DNA of 64,000 nt from Dryocola sp036489025 (GTDB taxonomy: Bacteria; Pseudomonadota; Gammaproteobacteria; Enterobacterales; Enterobacteriaceae), in contig DASXGN010000022.1 in NCBI GenBank assembly GCA_036489025.1, forward strand, positions 62,001 through 126,000, in the 5' to 3' direction. The position numbers were made by a program, and so were the translations under genes. A model generated the notes under the pieces. That model had not been told where the DNA came from, did not search any database, and worked only from the letters and a program-made list of their open reading frames with translations. Position 1 is the stretch's first letter, and every line of letters starts with the position of its first letter. This document shows positions 43,691 to 52,431 of the stretch, in pieces.

Positions 43691-44125
43691 CTACATGGGC
43701 TTTTCAACATTGACCATCCAGGGGATACCAAATTTGTCGGTCAGCATACCGAATCCTTTAGCCCAGAACGTTTCTCCCCACGGCATGGTGACGTCGCCGC
43801 CAGCGGCAAGATTATCAAACCAGCGCTGCCCTTCGGCGAGATCTTTACTGCTCAGGCTCAGGGAATAACCGACATGTTTGGTATTTTCGGCGCACATATT
43901 GCCGTCGCTCATCATCACTTCATTTCCGCTGATGCGCACGTTGGCATGCATAATCTTATCGTCAGGCCAGTTAAATCCGCTGTCGCAGCCTTCTGATGAT
44001 TCCCCGTCTTTTGGCATCTCGCCAAAGGTCATTTTAAAAAGAAGTTCGGCGCCAATCGCCTGCTGATAAAAAGCGATGGCCTCCTCGCAGGTGCCGTCAA
44101 AAAATATGTAGGGTCCGACAGACAT
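43691..44125 (-). CDS. yjdN: Glyoxalase-fold protein YjdN
   Basis: This 144-residue member of the vicinal-oxygen-chelate family was formerly called PhnB. YIFFDGTCEEAIAFYQQAIGAELLFKMTFGEMP is the recognisable start, followed by HANVRISGNEVMMSD and FWAKGFGMLTDKFGIPWMVNV. It was once thought to take part in phosphonate use, but deletion shows it is not needed. The function is unknown. It lies 132 bp downstream of yjdM and is separated from the phn operon here. Confidence 0.9.
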   Translation of the reverse strand: MSVGPYIFFDGTCEEAIAFYQQAIGAELLFKMTFGEMPKDGESSEGCDSGFNWPDDKIMHANVRISGNEVMMSDGNMCAENTKHVGYSLSLSSKDLAEGQRWFDNLAAGGDVTMPWGETFWAKGFGMLTDKFGIPWMVNVEKPM

Positions 44126-44212
44126 AGCTCATTCCTCTTTTATGCACAGGAAGCGAGCTTAAAGTGTAGCCGTGGGAAAGGGGGCAAGCCAGGCGGGAAG
44201 AGGAAGGATTAT

Positions 44213-44234
44213 GCCCTCTCCGGGAAGAGAGGGC
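44213..44234. repeat. GCCCTCT hairpin between yjdN and yjdM
   Basis: GCCCTCT (44213-44219) and AGAGGGC (44228-44234) form a 7-bp stem. It resembles the core of the dispersed CCCTCTCCC repeat but is shorter, and no T run follows on the minus strand. Confidence 0.45.
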
Positions 44235-44257
44235 GGGGACTGATGCGGGCAAAAATC

Positions 44258-44593
44258 TTAGTTTTTCTTAACGAACTCGGATTTCAGCTTCATCGGGCCA
44301 AAACCATCAATCTTACAGTCGATGTTATGGTCGCCTTCGACCAGGCGGATGCCTTTTACCTTAGTACCGATCTTCAGCATGGAAGAGCTGCCCTTCACCT
44401 TCAAATCTTTTACTACCGTCACGTTGTCGCCGTCTGCCAGCAGGTTGCCGTTGGCGTCTTTGACGATCAGCTGATCCACGTCCTGCGCGGGCTCGGCGTT
44501 ATTCCATTCGTGCGCGCATTCCGGACAGATAAACATACCGTTGTCTTCGTAGGTGTATTCAGAATGGCATTGTGGACAATGAGGGAGTTGCAT
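44258..44593 (-). CDS. yjdM: Zinc-ribbon protein YjdM (PhnA)
   Basis: This 111-residue protein nearly equals E. coli YjdM. An N-terminal zinc ribbon (LPHCPQC...ICPEC) precedes a C-terminal beta domain (NGNLLADGDNVTVVKDLKVKGSS). Once annotated as alkylphosphonate uptake protein, it is no longer linked to that pathway. The function is unknown. The gene is probably separate from yjdN. Confidence 0.93.
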   Translation of the reverse strand: MQLPHCPQCHSEYTYEDNGMFICPECAHEWNNAEPAQDVDQLIVKDANGNLLADGDNVTVVKDLKVKGSSSMLKIGTKVKGIRLVEGDHNIDCKIDGFGPMKLKSEFVKKN

Positions 44594-45005
44594 AATGGGT
44601 ACCTCGACAGGGTGTCAAATTTAGAAATGACTGAAAAACAGGGATTTCAGTGCAAATGGCAGTGAACGGCCAAAAAGTACCAAGATTATACACCAAATCC
44701 TTACTTTTGTAGGGATTATCCCGCAGGCGTTGCTCAGCGCGGTCGGACACCGGTGCGCGGTTAAAAGCAGAACTTTCTTTTTAAATGGCGGAAAGTGAAA
44801 TTTAGCTTAAAGACCTGGCTGCGCCTGCCGTTAATGACAGTATTAATTTAACTTAGTTTACCGTCACTCGGGAGAGCCTGGTCAAATGATCCAGGCTGCG
44901 ATAGCTGATTGAAAAAACAAAAAAAGCTTATTGCGCTGACACCTCCTGTCACTTGCCAGGGGTATGGTTGGGCCGATGGATGCATTGCTACAGAGGCAAG
45001 AACCG
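44594..45005. other. 412-bp intergenic region before the WYL regulator
   Basis: AT-rich sequence lies between yjdM and the WYL regulator gene. It contains an AGCCTGG...CCAGGCT hairpin (44875-44897) and presumably the yjdM promoter. The regulator start is uncertain in this stretch: ATGs occur in frame at 44964, 44976 and 45006. Confidence 0.4.
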
Positions 45006-45893
45006 ATGAGAATGAAAGGCGCAAAAGTAAAAGTTGCAGACCGACTGGCCGAAATCGTCTTAAGTCTTTATCAGGGAGAAACCTTTTCCGCTGATATTAT
45101 TCGCCAGCGTTTTGATGTAGATATGCGAACCGCATATCGTGATTTAAACAGGCTCGGTGCTATTCTGGAGGATATCGGCGAGGGGAAAAAACGCCTCTCA
45201 TCGCATTTAAAAGGTCCGTTTAATGTAAATGACCTGCTGCGTCTGACAAAACGCGCAGGACTTGCTGCAGTTTATCCGTGGAACGATATAAAGACCTACA
45301 GTCAGCTTATTCATTTGAGATCAATTCCTGATTTATTGGTGTTGGGCTATGAATATGAAAATCATCCACAGATAAATAGCCATTTTTATGAATTAAATAA
45401 TCTGATAAATTCCCGGCGCTATTGCCGATTTGTCTACAAAAATGCGCTACGCTGTGTGGCACCTTACCGTCTGGCGACTCGTCAGGGCATTTGGTACCTG
45501 TTAGGTACTGAGGATAGTCACGCCGGTATCTGGATGCTAAGCCAAATCAATTCACTGGAATCATTAACTGAGACCTTTACGCCTGACTCAGCGGTGTTAA
45601 CCCGGTTTGATGATGAAGAAGGTATGGATGATGATCGGTTAAAAACAGAAGTGCTGTTGCAGGTCTCAGCCCAGGCGGCGGTCTACTTTAAGCGTCGGAA
45701 ATTACTGCCTTTTCAGAAGGTCGTGCAAGAGCTTGATAACGGGTGCCTTATTCTTTCCAGCCATATTGTTTCGCCGGAGCAGCTATTTCCGCTCGTGCAA
45801 TACTGGATACCCCACGTCACGATTATTTCGCCGCTTAACTGGCAGCATGATTTAAAAGCCAGGATTGCGGCCTGGTGCGATATTGAACAATAA
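45006..45893 (+). CDS. WYL-domain transcriptional regulator
   Basis: This protein of about 295 residues has an N-terminal helix-turn-helix (DRLAEIVLSLYQGETFSADIIRQRFDVDMRTAYRDLNRL) and a C-terminal WYL domain (FVYKNALRCVAPYRLATRQGIWYLLGTE), a nucleotide- or ligand-sensing fold. The start at 45006 has AGAGG 8-9 nt upstream, though codons are open from 44964. Its codons are more AT-rich than those of the neighbours, suggesting later arrival. It is 100 bp upstream of crfC on the same strand and may control that operon. Several WYL regulators control phage-defence or DNA-repair genes. Confidence 0.85.
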   Translation: MRMKGAKVKVADRLAEIVLSLYQGETFSADIIRQRFDVDMRTAYRDLNRLGAILEDIGEGKKRLSSHLKGPFNVNDLLRLTKRAGLAAVYPWNDIKTYSQLIHLRSIPDLLVLGYEYENHPQINSHFYELNNLINSRRYCRFVYKNALRCVAPYRLATRQGIWYLLGTEDSHAGIWMLSQINSLESLTETFTPDSAVLTRFDDEEGMDDDRLKTEVLLQVSAQAAVYFKRRKLLPFQKVVQELDNGCLILSSHIVSPEQLFPLVQYWIPHVTIISPLNWQHDLKARIAAWCDIEQ

Positions 45894-45993
45894 ATTATTT
45901 TCCTCACGTAATTATAAATTCCGGTACTTCATGAGTACATAACAATAATCGTCATATAAAAGCCGGATAATTTGAGTTAAGGAAACATTTTTT

Positions 45994-48360
45994 ATGCACA
46001 CACAAACAGTTTTTGAATTAAGTCAGGAGGCCGAGCGATTATTACAGCTCGCCCTGCAAAATCTTAATGCGTTAAAAACGGTTCCGCTGGCCACGCAAAA
46101 CGATCGACATTTAAATAGCTCGCCTGCCGTCGCGCCGGTGGTGCCTTTGCAATTTAGCGCGCGCGGAATTATTGCCCAGCAGGCGATGCTGCAAAACGAG
46201 CTGCGCAAAATTACCCAGCATGAAATGGTGCTGGCGATTGTCGGTACCATGAAGGCAGGAAAATCGACGACGATTAACGCCATTATTGGCACCGAAGTGC
46301 TGCCGAATCGCAACCGGCCGATGACGGCGCTGCCGACCCTGATTCGCCATACGCCGGGTCAGCGCGAACCGGTGCTGCATTTTCCTCACGTGCAGCCTAT
46401 TGAAGCGCTGATGGGCGAGCTTAAACAGAAGTTAAAAGAGACCGATCGCGAGCTGCTGGCGCAGAGCCTGGAAATCGACCGTGACATGGACGAGCTGCTC
46501 GGGCGTATCGCCAGCGGAGGGACCTTCGAAAAACATTACCTCGGCGCGCAGCCCATCTTTCACTGCCTGAAAAGCCTCAACGATCTGGTGCGGCTGTCTA
46601 CCGTACTGGAAGTGCCCTTCCCGTTTAAGGCCTATGCGGCGATCGAGCATGTGCCGGTTATCGAGGTGGAATTTATTCATCTCGCGGGGATGGAAAAAGG
46701 CAGCGGGCAGCTGACGCTGCTGGACACGCCGGGGCCAAATGAGGCGGGGCAGCCGCATTTGCAGAAGATGCTGCAGGAACAGCTTTCGCAGGCATCGGCG
46801 GTGCTGGCGGTGATGGATTACACCCAGTTGAAATCTATCTCCGATGAGGACGTGCGCCGGGCGATTTTAGGCGCCGGGAAATCCGTTCCGCTTTATGCGC
46901 TGGTGAATAAGTTCGATCAAAAAGATCGCAACAGCGACGACGAAGGGCAGGTAAAAGCGCTGATCTCCGGCACCTTAATGAAGGGCACGCTCGAAACGGA
47001 TCGCGTTTTCCCGGTTTCCTCAATGTGGGGCTATCTGGCTAACAGGGCGCGTTTCGAACTTGCGGAGCACGGCAGGCTGCCCGACCCGGAGCAGCAGCGC
47101 TGGGTGCAGGATTTTGCCGAAGCCGCTTTGGGCCGCCGCTGGCGCAGCGCAGACCTGGCGGATATCGACCATATTCGCACTGCCGCCGAGCTGCTGTGGG
47201 AGGATTCGATGTTCGCCTTACCGATGAAAACGATTCTGCGTGCCGCCCACGCCAACGCTTCGATGTACGCGCTGCGGGCCGCGACGCAAAAACTGCTCAA
47301 CTACGCGCAGGGCGCGGAGGAATACCTGAGCTTCCGCTGCCAGGGATTGCAGGTGGCGAACGAAAAATTGCAGAGCAATATTCGCCTGCTGGAAGATGAT
47401 ATGGGGGTGTTGCAGTCCAGCCAGCAGGACGTCAGCCGTATTATTCGCACGGACGTCGAAAAGGCCGTTGGGTCAATTGCAGATTTTATTCAACGCTATG
47501 AAAAGCGTATCACCGCCGATATCAACGACTACTTCCGGCAGGGCAAAGTGCATGAAGATGTGCTGCGACATTCGTTCAAGATGTCCGCCGTGCGCAACCG
47601 CGATTTTGAGGCGGGCTGTGAATCGATCGCCGTGGCCGATGAGCAGGCGGCGCGGCTGCTGCTCAATACAATTCGCGCCTCCAGCGAAACCATCCTGCTG
47701 GCGGCCCAGGAAGCGATGACCGAAGAGCTGGCTCTGCTGCTCAACGGCCTTGAACTGTCGCTGATGAATACCCTGCGCGAAACGCTTAAGCCGATTGAAA
47801 CGCGAGTGACGGACGGCCTGGCGCTGTCGGGCTTCAGGGCGCACATCAGCCTGCCGGCTTTCCATGCCAGCCAGCTTAACTTCAACGCGCAGCACGCCTT
47901 TAGCGACGTTATCGACCATCAGCAAATCCCCGTTTCGCAGCTTCGCCGCCAGAGCGGAATGCGCGGCACGCTGGCACGCTGGCTGAACAGCGACGACTGG
48001 GGCTGGGAAGGGTACACCGATACGCAAAGCCGCTATGTCATCGCGCTGCCGGAGCTGCAAAGCAGATTGCACCGGCACGTTGCTTCGTTCCTGGCGCAGC
48101 TGAATAAAGCGGTGGTGGCGCAGGTGGATATCTCCGTGATGGCGGGGATGGCTACTTTCTTTGCCGATTTTACCCAGGCGCTTGAAGCGATAAAAACCAA
48201 TCTCCAGCAGAGCCTGGCGGCGCGCCTGCAAAACGAAGAGGCGCAGCAAAATTTGCAGCGTCAGCTTGAGCAGTGCGTGAGGACGACCCGGTATATTCAT
48301 GAGGATACCCGCCTGTTAAGGGATGATATCCAGACGCTTTTTGCGGCGGAGCACCAATGA
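45994..48360 (+). CDS. crfC: Clamp-binding dynamin-like GTPase CrfC
   Basis: This 788-residue dynamin-like protein is a long homologue of E. coli CrfC (742 residues). CrfC binds the beta clamp and helps sister replication forks stay together. The G motifs are present: P-loop GTMKAGKS (residues 84-91), DTPGPNEAG (Asp244) and NKFD (Asn305). A long coiled-coil stalk follows, with sequence unlike E. coli beyond about residue 480. The N-terminal clamp-binding segment is ELSQEAERLLQLALQNL. It overlaps yjcZ by 4 bp, so the two are coupled. Confidence 0.93.
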   Translation: MHTQTVFELSQEAERLLQLALQNLNALKTVPLATQNDRHLNSSPAVAPVVPLQFSARGIIAQQAMLQNELRKITQHEMVLAIVGTMKAGKSTTINAIIGTEVLPNRNRPMTALPTLIRHTPGQREPVLHFPHVQPIEALMGELKQKLKETDRELLAQSLEIDRDMDELLGRIASGGTFEKHYLGAQPIFHCLKSLNDLVRLSTVLEVPFPFKAYAAIEHVPVIEVEFIHLAGMEKGSGQLTLLDTPGPNEAGQPHLQKMLQEQLSQASAVLAVMDYTQLKSISDEDVRRAILGAGKSVPLYALVNKFDQKDRNSDDEGQVKALISGTLMKGTLETDRVFPVSSMWGYLANRARFELAEHGRLPDPEQQRWVQDFAEAALGRRWRSADLADIDHIRTAAELLWEDSMFALPMKTILRAAHANASMYALRAATQKLLNYAQGAEEYLSFRCQGLQVANEKLQSNIRLLEDDMGVLQSSQQDVSRIIRTDVEKAVGSIADFIQRYEKRITADINDYFRQGKVHEDVLRHSFKMSAVRNRDFEAGCESIAVADEQAARLLLNTIRASSETILLAAQEAMTEELALLLNGLELSLMNTLRETLKPIETRVTDGLALSGFRAHISLPAFHASQLNFNAQHAFSDVIDHQQIPVSQLRRQSGMRGTLARWLNSDDWGWEGYTDTQSRYVIALPELQSRLHRHVASFLAQLNKAVVAQVDISVMAGMATFFADFTQALEAIKTNLQQSLAARLQNEEAQQNLQRQLEQCVRTTRYIHEDTRLLRDDIQTLFAAEHQ

Positions 48361-49232
48361 GCAGTTTATTACTTGAGGGGCCGGTCAGGACCCTGGAATG
48401 CATTAGCGAGAAGTTTGTCGTCGATTTTGCCAGCGGCATTGACGTCGCGCGCGATCCCTGGCGCAGCCAGCAGAGCAAAGCTTTTTACCAGCGGCTCAAA
48501 GAGGAGCTTTCCTGGCAGCATCCCCTGCGCCAGTGGATGCAGACCGGCGCGTTGCAGGAGAGCCTGGAGGTTTCCCTTGCCTGGCTGGGGCATTTGACCG
48601 GCACGCTCGCCAAAAGCCACCTCGCCGCCTCGCTAATTTACGATCGCATCAGCCAGATGGAGGGGGCATCGTCCCGCGTGGCCTATTACAGCGCGGAAGG
48701 CCGCGAGCAGCTTCATCAGCTCATGCAACAGCTTGCACAGCGGGTGCATAAAGTCGAAACACAGCTTGAGGGGATTGATTTATCCCGCCAGGGTACGGTG
48801 CACTGTGAACAGGTATTTTCCCGCTGGCGGGCGGGGCATTACTTTGCTTTCTCTCCTGCCGGTCGCGCTTATGTTGCACTACAGGAACTCCGTTGGGGGG
48901 CGTTTGGCGATGCTTTACGCCTTTGCCGCGCGGAGCAGGCGGCACAGCTGCTGGAATTTGCCCGCGAGCTGACAATAAGAAGCCTCGCGGAAGAGGTAAA
49001 TGCTTCACCGCGCACGCGCCATTACTATCATGAGTGGCTGACCACGCCGTCCGTACCGGGATTGATGGAACACAAAGACGCGCTGGTGTGGCTGGGCAAC
49101 GGCAGCGACAGCGATCGCGAGCCGGTGAGCTATTCCGTCACCCAAAGCTGGCAGGGTATTGCGTTGGGCATGCCGCGCATTTGCTCGGCCATGCGGCTGG
49201 GCAGCGCGCTGGTAGATGAGGTGCTACGCTAG
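48357..49232 (+). CDS. yjcZ: YjcZ family protein
   Basis: This 291-residue protein matches E. coli YjcZ (292) in length and place. It has no signal peptide or membrane span and is mostly helical, with a recognisable segment ASLIYDRISQMEGASSRVAYYSAEGREQLHQLMQQLAQRVHKVE. Its start shares ATGA with the crfC stop, so the pair probably works together. The function is unknown; in E. coli it has been reported to affect motility when overexpressed. Confidence 0.88.
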   Translation: MSSLLLEGPVRTLECISEKFVVDFASGIDVARDPWRSQQSKAFYQRLKEELSWQHPLRQWMQTGALQESLEVSLAWLGHLTGTLAKSHLAASLIYDRISQMEGASSRVAYYSAEGREQLHQLMQQLAQRVHKVETQLEGIDLSRQGTVHCEQVFSRWRAGHYFAFSPAGRAYVALQELRWGAFGDALRLCRAEQAAQLLEFARELTIRSLAEEVNASPRTRHYYHEWLTTPSVPGLMEHKDALVWLGNGSDSDREPVSYSVTQSWQGIALGMPRICSAMRLGSALVDEVLR

Positions 49233-49260
49233 GTGACGTGTCCGTTTCTGGCAGACCCGC

Positions 49261-49656
49261 TTAGCCTGCCAGCGACGCGCTATTGTCACGCATCCAGTCG
49301 GCCAAAGAGTCCAGCGTTGGGCGCAGGGATTTGCCCAGCGGGGTTATTTGGTATTCCACCCTCGGCGGCACTTCGGCAAACACCTGGCGCGTGACCAGCC
49401 CCCGAGCTTCAAACTGGCGAAGCTGCCGCGTGAGCTCCTTCTGCGTGATGGGGTACACGGCGCGCTGCAAATCGCTGAACCGCACCGGCTTATCAATCAC
49501 TATCATCCGGTAAAGAATGGGGATCGCCCACTTGCCGGAAATTAGATTCACAAAGCTGACCATCGGGCAGGCGCTGCCCGCTTCCGGCAGCTCGTCTGAC
49601 GAACCTGAAAATTTTTTTATCACGGCTTTCCCCTGCGGCGATTCATTGCATCCCAT
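49261..49656 (-). CDS. HxlR-family transcriptional regulator
   Basis: This 131-residue winged-helix regulator has the HxlR stretches ACPMVSFVNLISGKWAIPILYRM, RFSDLQRAVYPITQKELTRQLRQFEARGLV and VEYQITPLGKSLRPTLDSL. A cysteine next to the helix-turn-helix (ACPM) is the usual sensing residue of thiol- or quinone-sensing members. It is divergent from the adjacent dehydrogenase and probably represses it from the shared operator. Confidence 0.9.
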   Translation of the reverse strand: MGCNESPQGKAVIKKFSGSSDELPEAGSACPMVSFVNLISGKWAIPILYRMIVIDKPVRFSDLQRAVYPITQKELTRQLRQFEARGLVTRQVFAEVPPRVEYQITPLGKSLRPTLDSLADWMRDNSASLAG

Positions 49657-49665
49657 TCGGTGCTT

Positions 49666-49703
49666 TAGTATCCAAATGGTGCCTACTATCCAAAGGATAC
49701 TAT
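49666..49703. promoter_or_regulatory. Operator-like repeats between the HxlR gene and the SDR gene
   Basis: TAGTATCCAAA (49666-49676) is repeated as ACTATCCAAA (49685-49694), and the second copy forms the inverted repeat TATCC-AAA-GGATA (49687-49699). The spacing, near two helical turns, and position between divergent start codons fit an HxlR dimer site. Confidence 0.55.
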
Positions 49704-49746
49704 AGCGGAAATAATGCCCTGACCACTTAAAGTTGAGGAGCAGAAA

Positions 49747-50490
49747 ATGGGCAGGCTGGAAGGTAAATACGCGTTAATCACCGGTGGCACGAGCGGTATC
49801 GGGCTGGAAACGGCGCGGCAGTTTATTGCTGAAGGTGCGACGGTGGCGATCGCCGGTAGAAACCAGCGCGGGCTGGAGGAGGCTAAAAGCGAGCTGGGCA
49901 ATGTGTATGTTTTTCAAAGTGAAGCGGGCGATATCGCTAAGCAGCGCGACTTAGGCAACAGGCTGGCGCAGCTGTGGCCGCGGCTGGATGTGCTGTACGT
50001 CAACGCGGGCGATGTCACGCATCATTCTGTGCAAGAGTGGGACGAAAGCAGCTACGACCGGGTGATGAATACCAATCTGAAAGGGCCGTTCTTTTTGATT
50101 CAGGCGCTGCTGCCGCTGCTGGCTAACCCTTCGTCGGTGATTGTCTGCGGTTCAGTCAGTGCGCACATCGGGCTGCCGCAGAGCAACGTTTATGCGGCCA
50201 GCAAAGCCGCCATTCTTTCCCTTGCGCGCACGCTTTCCGGCGAGCTGCATACGCAGGGCATTCGGGTTAACGGCCTGAGCCCTGGCCCAACCGAAACGCC
50301 AGCGCTGGGAAAACTGGGCAACGGGGCGAACGAAGCCGCGCTGCGGGAGGAAATTCGCCGCCTGGTGCCGATTGGCCGCCTCGGTACGGCGCTTGAGCTG
50401 GCGAAAGCGGCGGTATTTCTGGCCTCTGATGAATCACGCTTTATGGTCGGCAGCGAATTGCTCATCGACGGCGGCGTGGGCAATTTATAA
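49747..50490 (+). CDS. Short-chain dehydrogenase/reductase
   Basis: This 247-residue SDR has the cofactor motif TGGTSGIG (residues 13-20), the catalytic Ser near CGSVSAH, the YxxxK motif YAASK and the C-terminal SELLIDGG. It should reduce or oxidise a small carbonyl or alcohol with NAD(P). AGGAG lies upstream of the ATG. It is divergent from the HxlR regulator and probably induced by reactive aldehydes or quinones. The substrate is unknown. Confidence 0.87.
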   Translation: MGRLEGKYALITGGTSGIGLETARQFIAEGATVAIAGRNQRGLEEAKSELGNVYVFQSEAGDIAKQRDLGNRLAQLWPRLDVLYVNAGDVTHHSVQEWDESSYDRVMNTNLKGPFFLIQALLPLLANPSSVIVCGSVSAHIGLPQSNVYAASKAAILSLARTLSGELHTQGIRVNGLSPGPTETPALGKLGNGANEAALREEIRRLVPIGRLGTALELAKAAVFLASDESRFMVGSELLIDGGVGNL

Positions 50491-50717
50491 TGGCTGAATA
50501 TAACGGGCAGGGAACGCCCTTATTTCGCCTTTAAGTAACAGCGCTATCCCTTTGTTTATTCTACTTAAAAAGTTGATATATCATTAAGCCCCGCAAAAGT
50601 ACCAGCCCTTAAAACCATTTCTGTGCAGCCCCTCTCTTGCCGCTTTTTCCCGCACTCCCCAGTATATATTTTGCCGCGTGTTGCGGATAACCACGCTGAA
50701 AAACACCAGGGGAAAGA

Positions 50718-51032
50718 ATGAAAAAGATCTTTTTATGCTGCGCTGCGGGCATGTCGACCAGCATGCTAGTGGAAAGAATGAAACAGTCCGCCGCCAGCCG
50801 CGATATTGCCGTAGAAATCGCGGCGGTGCCGGTTTCTGATTTTGACCAGATTATTAGCGAAGCCGACGTGGTTTTACTGGGCCCGCAGGTGAAGTTTCAG
50901 CTGCAAAGTTTGTCCTCCGCTGCCGCGCCGCACGGCGTGCCCGTGGCGGCCATCGACATGATGCAGTACGGATCGATGCAGGGCGATAAAGTCCTCGATC
51001 ACGCCCTCTCTTTATTAGCTAACTCACAGTAA
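50718..51032 (+). CDS. PTS cellobiose/lactose-family IIB component
   Basis: This 104-residue phosphocarrier has the phosphorylation motif CCAAGMSTSML; Cys8 aligns with the active cysteine of ChbB. It passes phosphate from a IIA protein to the incoming beta-glucoside. Its gene heads IIB, 6-phospho-beta-glucosidase and IIC, with a 9-bp gap to the glycosidase gene. No IIA gene lies nearby, so IIA must come from elsewhere, for example the chb operon. Confidence 0.9.
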   Translation: MKKIFLCCAAGMSTSMLVERMKQSAASRDIAVEIAAVPVSDFDQIISEADVVLLGPQVKFQLQSLSSAAAPHGVPVAAIDMMQYGSMQGDKVLDHALSLLANSQ

Positions 51033-51041
51033 GGACGGGCC

Positions 51042-52430
51042 ATGAAATACCGTTTTCCTGATAATTTCTGGTGGGGTACCGCGACCAGCGCGACACAATC
51101 CGAAGGACATACGCCCGGCGACGGCAAAGGTGAAAATATCTGGGACTATGCCTCGCATCGGTTTAACGAACGTTTTTTTGCGGGCGTCACCTCCGACGAC
51201 ACCTCGACGTTTTACCAGCATTATCGGGAAGACATTCAGCGTGCTAAAGATATTGGCCTGAACTCATTTCGCACCTCTCTTTCCTGGTCGCGATTAATCC
51301 CGGACGGTGACGGAGAAGTAAACCCGCAGGCGGTCGCGTTTTACAACGCGGTGATTGATGAACTAAACGCGCAGGGCATTGAACCCTTTATTAATCTTTA
51401 TCACTTCGACATGCCGATGGTGCTGCAGGAAAAAGGCGGCTTTGAAAATCGTGAAGTGGTGGACGCCTTTGCCCGTTACGCGCGCATTTGCTACGAGCTG
51501 TTTGGCGATCGCGTGCGCTACTGGTTCACCTTTAACGAGCCGTTGATTCCCGCGGAGGCGGGCTATTTGCATCCTCGCCATTATCCTTACGTTACCGATT
51601 TCAGGCGTGCGGCGCAGGTGGTACACCACATCGTGCTGGCGCATTGCAAAGCCGTGGCGGCGTGGCGCGAGATGAAGCTTGCCGGGCAGATTGGCATCAT
51701 CATGGACGTGATTCCCGTCTATCCGCGTAGCGATACGCCGGAAGACCTTCACGCTGCGGCGATGGCCGATCTCTTCTACACCCGCAGCATTAACGAACCG
51801 ATGCTGCTGGGCCGCTATCCCGACGAGCTGATTGCCCTGCTTAAGGAGCACGACCAGCTGCCGAAAAGCCTGCCGGGCGACTGCGAGCTGATTGCCAGCA
51901 CGCGCATCGATCTGCTGGGCATCAATTACTACCGGCCGCGCCGGGTGAAAGCCCGCGAAACGCTTCTGGAAGAGCCGCACGGCTTTGTGCCGGAGCGCTT
52001 TTTCGAGGAATACGTCATGCCGGGGCGCAGGATGAATACCTCGCGCGGCATCGAGATCTACCCGGCGGCGCTCTACGACATCGCGATGGTGGTGAAAGAG
52101 CGCTACGGCAACCTGCCGTGGTTTGTCTCTGAGAACGGCATTGGCATTCAGAACGAAGAGCAGTTTATGGTCGACGGCCAGGTGCAGGACGATTACCGCA
52201 TTGCGTTTTTAAGCGAGCACCTGGGCTATCTGCATCAGGCCATGGCGGACGGCAGCAACTGCCTGGGCTACCACATGTGGACGTTTATCGACTGCTGGTC
52301 GTGGCAGAACGCCTATAAAAATCGCTATGGGTTCTATCGCCTGGATTTAGCTACCCAGCAGCGCTCGCTGAAAAAGTCAGGGGTATGGTTCCGCTCGGTG
52401 ATTGAAAACAACGGCTTCGGGGAGCGATAG
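51042..52430 (+). CDS. 6-phospho-beta-glucosidase (GH1)
   Basis: This 462-residue family 1 glycoside hydrolase has the acid/base FTFNEP (Glu166) and nucleophile VSENG (Glu364). The start is FPDNFWWGTATSATQSEG. Bacterial GH1 proteins encoded between PTS genes split the 6-phosphorylated disaccharide to glucose and glucose 6-phosphate. The stop TAG lies one base before the IIC start. Confidence 0.92.
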   Translation: MKYRFPDNFWWGTATSATQSEGHTPGDGKGENIWDYASHRFNERFFAGVTSDDTSTFYQHYREDIQRAKDIGLNSFRTSLSWSRLIPDGDGEVNPQAVAFYNAVIDELNAQGIEPFINLYHFDMPMVLQEKGGFENREVVDAFARYARICYELFGDRVRYWFTFNEPLIPAEAGYLHPRHYPYVTDFRRAAQVVHHIVLAHCKAVAAWREMKLAGQIGIIMDVIPVYPRSDTPEDLHAAAMADLFYTRSINEPMLLGRYPDELIALLKEHDQLPKSLPGDCELIASTRIDLLGINYYRPRRVKARETLLEEPHGFVPERFFEEYVMPGRRMNTSRGIEIYPAALYDIAMVVKERYGNLPWFVSENGIGIQNEEQFMVDGQVQDDYRIAFLSEHLGYLHQAMADGSNCLGYHMWTFIDCWSWQNAYKNRYGFYRLDLATQQRSLKKSGVWFRSVIENNGFGER

Positions 52431-52431
52431 C

